In this document: positions 12,084-13,155 of the stretch, piece by piece
Position numbering within the stretch: position 1 is the stretch's first letter
Layout of the letters: the number at the start of each line of letters is the position of its first letter
Source: Candidatus Caccousia avistercoris
GTDB taxonomy: Bacteria; Bacillota; Clostridia; Oscillospirales; Acutalibacteraceae
Length of the DNA: 13,155 nt
Direction of reading: 5' to 3'
Assembly (NCBI GenBank): GCA_018715025.1
Contig: DVMK01000258.1
Location: 1 to 13,155 of the forward strand
Made by a program: the position numbers and the translations under genes
Notes under the pieces: model-generated
What the model saw: only the letters and a program-made list of their open reading frames with translations
What the model was told of the DNA's origin: nothing
The model's database searches: none

Positions 12084-12161
12084 GGCCTCTGTTTCCGAAC
12101 TTCTGTCCCATAGAGGCCGCGAACGGCGTTTTTCCTTCGGGTGTAATTGTGCAGCCTGAAG
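12082..12161 (+). terminator. Leader hairpins between sigF and the AraC-family gene
   Basis: A perfect 9-bp stem GCGGCCTCT/AGAGGCCGC (12082-12090 with 12112-12120) with a 21-nt loop is followed 9 nt later by TTTTT. A second stem pairs 12134-12141 with 12154-12161 (8 pairs, one G-U). The first may terminate sigF read-through or attenuate the AraC-gene leader; its long loop and displaced T-run make it a weak terminator. Confidence 0.4.
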
Positions 12162-12188
12162 GTTTCCCGTGCATAGATGGAGGATAAG

Positions 12189-13016
12189 ATGGGATATATT
12201 TCTGACAGCTTTAAACAGGATTTGCCTTCCGGCCTGGGGGTGTCGGTGGACCAGTGCGGGTGGCAGCTCAGCGGGGCGGGCCACTCCTGCGGGCCTGCCG
12301 TCCGGGAGCATTATGTTATTCATTATATTGTAAAGGGGCGGGGGACATATACCGCAGAGGGAAGAAGCTGGGAACTGTCCCAGGGGGACGGCTTCTTTAT
12401 CTGGCCCGGGGTGTCAACCTACTACGAGGCCGACAAGGAGGAACCCTGGGAGTATTATTGGTTCGGCTTTTACGGCCCGGAGGCCCAGGCGCTTCTCTCC
12501 CGCACAGGGCTCAGCTCTGAGCACCCGGTGTACCACAACGAGGATCCCAGGCTGGCCGGGTACCTGCGCGACATGCATGCAGCCTCCAAACGGCTGGAAA
12601 GCGCCGGCAGCCGCGACCTGGCCATGATCGGCTGCCTGTACCTGTTTTTCTCCTGCTTCTGCCCGCCCAAGGGCTCTATGCCCAGCCAGGCGGATCAGTA
12701 CGTTTCCCAGGCGATGCAGTTTATTGAAAACAATTACGCCTACCCCATCGGCGTGGCGGATGTGGCGGAGGCGGTGGGCCTGGAGCGTTCGTACCTGCAC
12801 CGGCTGTTCCGCAGCCGGGTGGGCCAGCCGGTGGGCCGCTGTATTCTGGAGTACAGGCTGGCCCGCGCCCGGGACATGCTGGAAAAAACGGATTTTTCCG
12901 TCAGCGAGGTAGCCTTCAGCACCGGGTTCTGCGATGCTTCGTACTTTTCCAATGTGTTTCAAAAGCACATGGAGCTTTCGCCCACCCAGTACCGGAAAAA
13001 GCGAGGCGGAAGCTGA
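12189..13016 (+). CDS. AraC-family transcriptional regulator
   Basis: A 275-residue regulator with an N-terminal cupin-type sensing domain and two C-terminal helix-turn-helix motifs. The cupin shows YVIHYIVKGRGTYTAEGRSWELSQGDGFFIWPGVSTYYEAD followed by EPWEYYWFGFYG, the form common in regulators of sugar use in Firmicutes. The HTH pair is VADVAEAVGLERSYLHRLFRSRVGQPV and VSEVAFSTGFCDASYFSNVFQKHMELSPTQYRKK, with the canonical second-HTH signature. The ATG at 12189 is preferred over the one at 12177, because GGAGG (12179-12183) lies 5 nt before it and would otherwise be coding. It is monocistronic with its own promoter and a strong terminator. No sugar transporter or enzyme is adjacent, so the target is unknown. 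Confidence 0.93.
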   Translation: MGYISDSFKQDLPSGLGVSVDQCGWQLSGAGHSCGPAVREHYVIHYIVKGRGTYTAEGRSWELSQGDGFFIWPGVSTYYEADKEEPWEYYWFGFYGPEAQALLSRTGLSSEHPVYHNEDPRLAGYLRDMHAASKRLESAGSRDLAMIGCLYLFFSCFCPPKGSMPSQADQYVSQAMQFIENNYAYPIGVADVAEAVGLERSYLHRLFRSRVGQPVGRCILEYRLARARDMLEKTDFSVSEVAFSTGFCDASYFSNVFQKHMELSPTQYRKKRGGS

Positions 13017-13046
13017 ACCGCAGCGCCGAAAATCCAGGTAAAACAG

Positions 13047-13093
13047 AAAAAGCGCTTGGCACACGCAGGAAGAAGCTGTGCCAAGCGCTTTTT
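13047..13093. terminator. Strong bidirectional terminator
   Basis: A perfect 17-bp stem (13047-13063 with 13077-13093) with a 13-nt loop. The arms begin AAAAA and end TTTTT, so it works in both directions. It serves the AraC-family gene on the plus strand and the converging gene that ends at 13103 on the minus strand. Confidence 0.93.
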
Positions 13094-13102
13094 GCGCAGC
13101 AA

Positions 13103-13155
13103 TCATTTATTTTTTGAAATTTTAAAGTTTTCGTCCACCTTTTTCAAAAGGGTGC
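13103..13155 (-). CDS. C-terminal end of a converging gene (partial, unidentified)
   Basis: On the minus strand one frame is open from the window edge to TGA at 13105-13103 and reads TLLKKVDENFKISKNK. The stop is 10 bp before a bidirectional terminator, which supports a gene end here. The segment is AT-rich and Lys-rich, unlike the GC-rich genes around it. Sixteen residues do not allow a family call. Confidence 0.4.
   Translation of the reverse strand, partial: TLLKKVDENFKISKNK

Noticed and set aside
1..13155. CRISPR array, tRNA or rRNA gene
   Set aside because: No regularly spaced direct repeats, no cloverleaf-like T-loop sequences and no rRNA-like stretches were seen.

Overview
The window looks like a chromosomal segment of a GC-rich, spore-forming member of the Clostridia (Firmicutes), probably a gut Oscillospirales/Ruminococcaceae-type organism. 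The reasons are the sporulation genes (the 3' half of sigK and a complete spoIIAA-spoIIAB-sigF operon), consistently strong AGGAGG ribosome binding sites, sigma-A-type promoters, and a nifS-nifU pair in the Clostridia style. The lineage is inferred from gene content and base composition only.

Left end (1-882). The window opens in what looks like the C-terminus of a large serine recombinase. This runs directly into the 3' half of sigK, which has no N-terminal half and no usable start of its own. It is the arrangement expected when a skin-like element interrupts sigK and is excised in the mother cell during sporulation. A 256-bp gene-free stretch follows, with a perfect 34-bp palindrome and further hairpins.

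Minus-strand block 1 (883-2895), read leftward: GNAT acetyltransferase, Y-family DNA polymerase IV and a Dabb-domain protein. They are packed as an operon behind an extended -10 promoter. A small lipoprotein gene (3108-3536, plus) diverges from it.

Minus-strand block 2 (3592-8341), read leftward: rnhA (apparently starting at an ATA codon), a URO-D-family protein, an internally deleted second URO-D-family gene, a pyridoxamine-phosphate-oxidase-like flavoprotein and a terminator. Then nifS-nifU follow under their own promoter. That promoter carries two stacked dyads, which suggests tight repression (an IscR-like regulator is the obvious guess).

Plus-strand block (8527-11995). A near-consensus promoter drives a roughly 180-nt highly structured leader, then a DUF6054-like small protein and folC (folate metabolism), ended by a clear terminator. 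Next is spoIIAA-spoIIAB-sigF, encoding the forespore anti-anti-sigma factor, anti-sigma kinase and sigma-F. A candidate sigma-H promoter with an embedded perfect Spo0A box precedes it. The sigma-F is short at the N-terminus and diverged in region 2.

Right end (11996-13155). An AraC-family regulator has its own promoter, whose -10 sits inside a dyad. A strong bidirectional terminator separates it from a converging minus-strand gene of which only the last 16 codons are visible.

The sporulation genes frame the window: sigF acts early in the forespore and sigK late in the mother cell. The most interesting items are the split sigK with its element end, the compact three-way-junction leader before folC, the double dyad at nifS, and the AUA-start candidate in rnhA.
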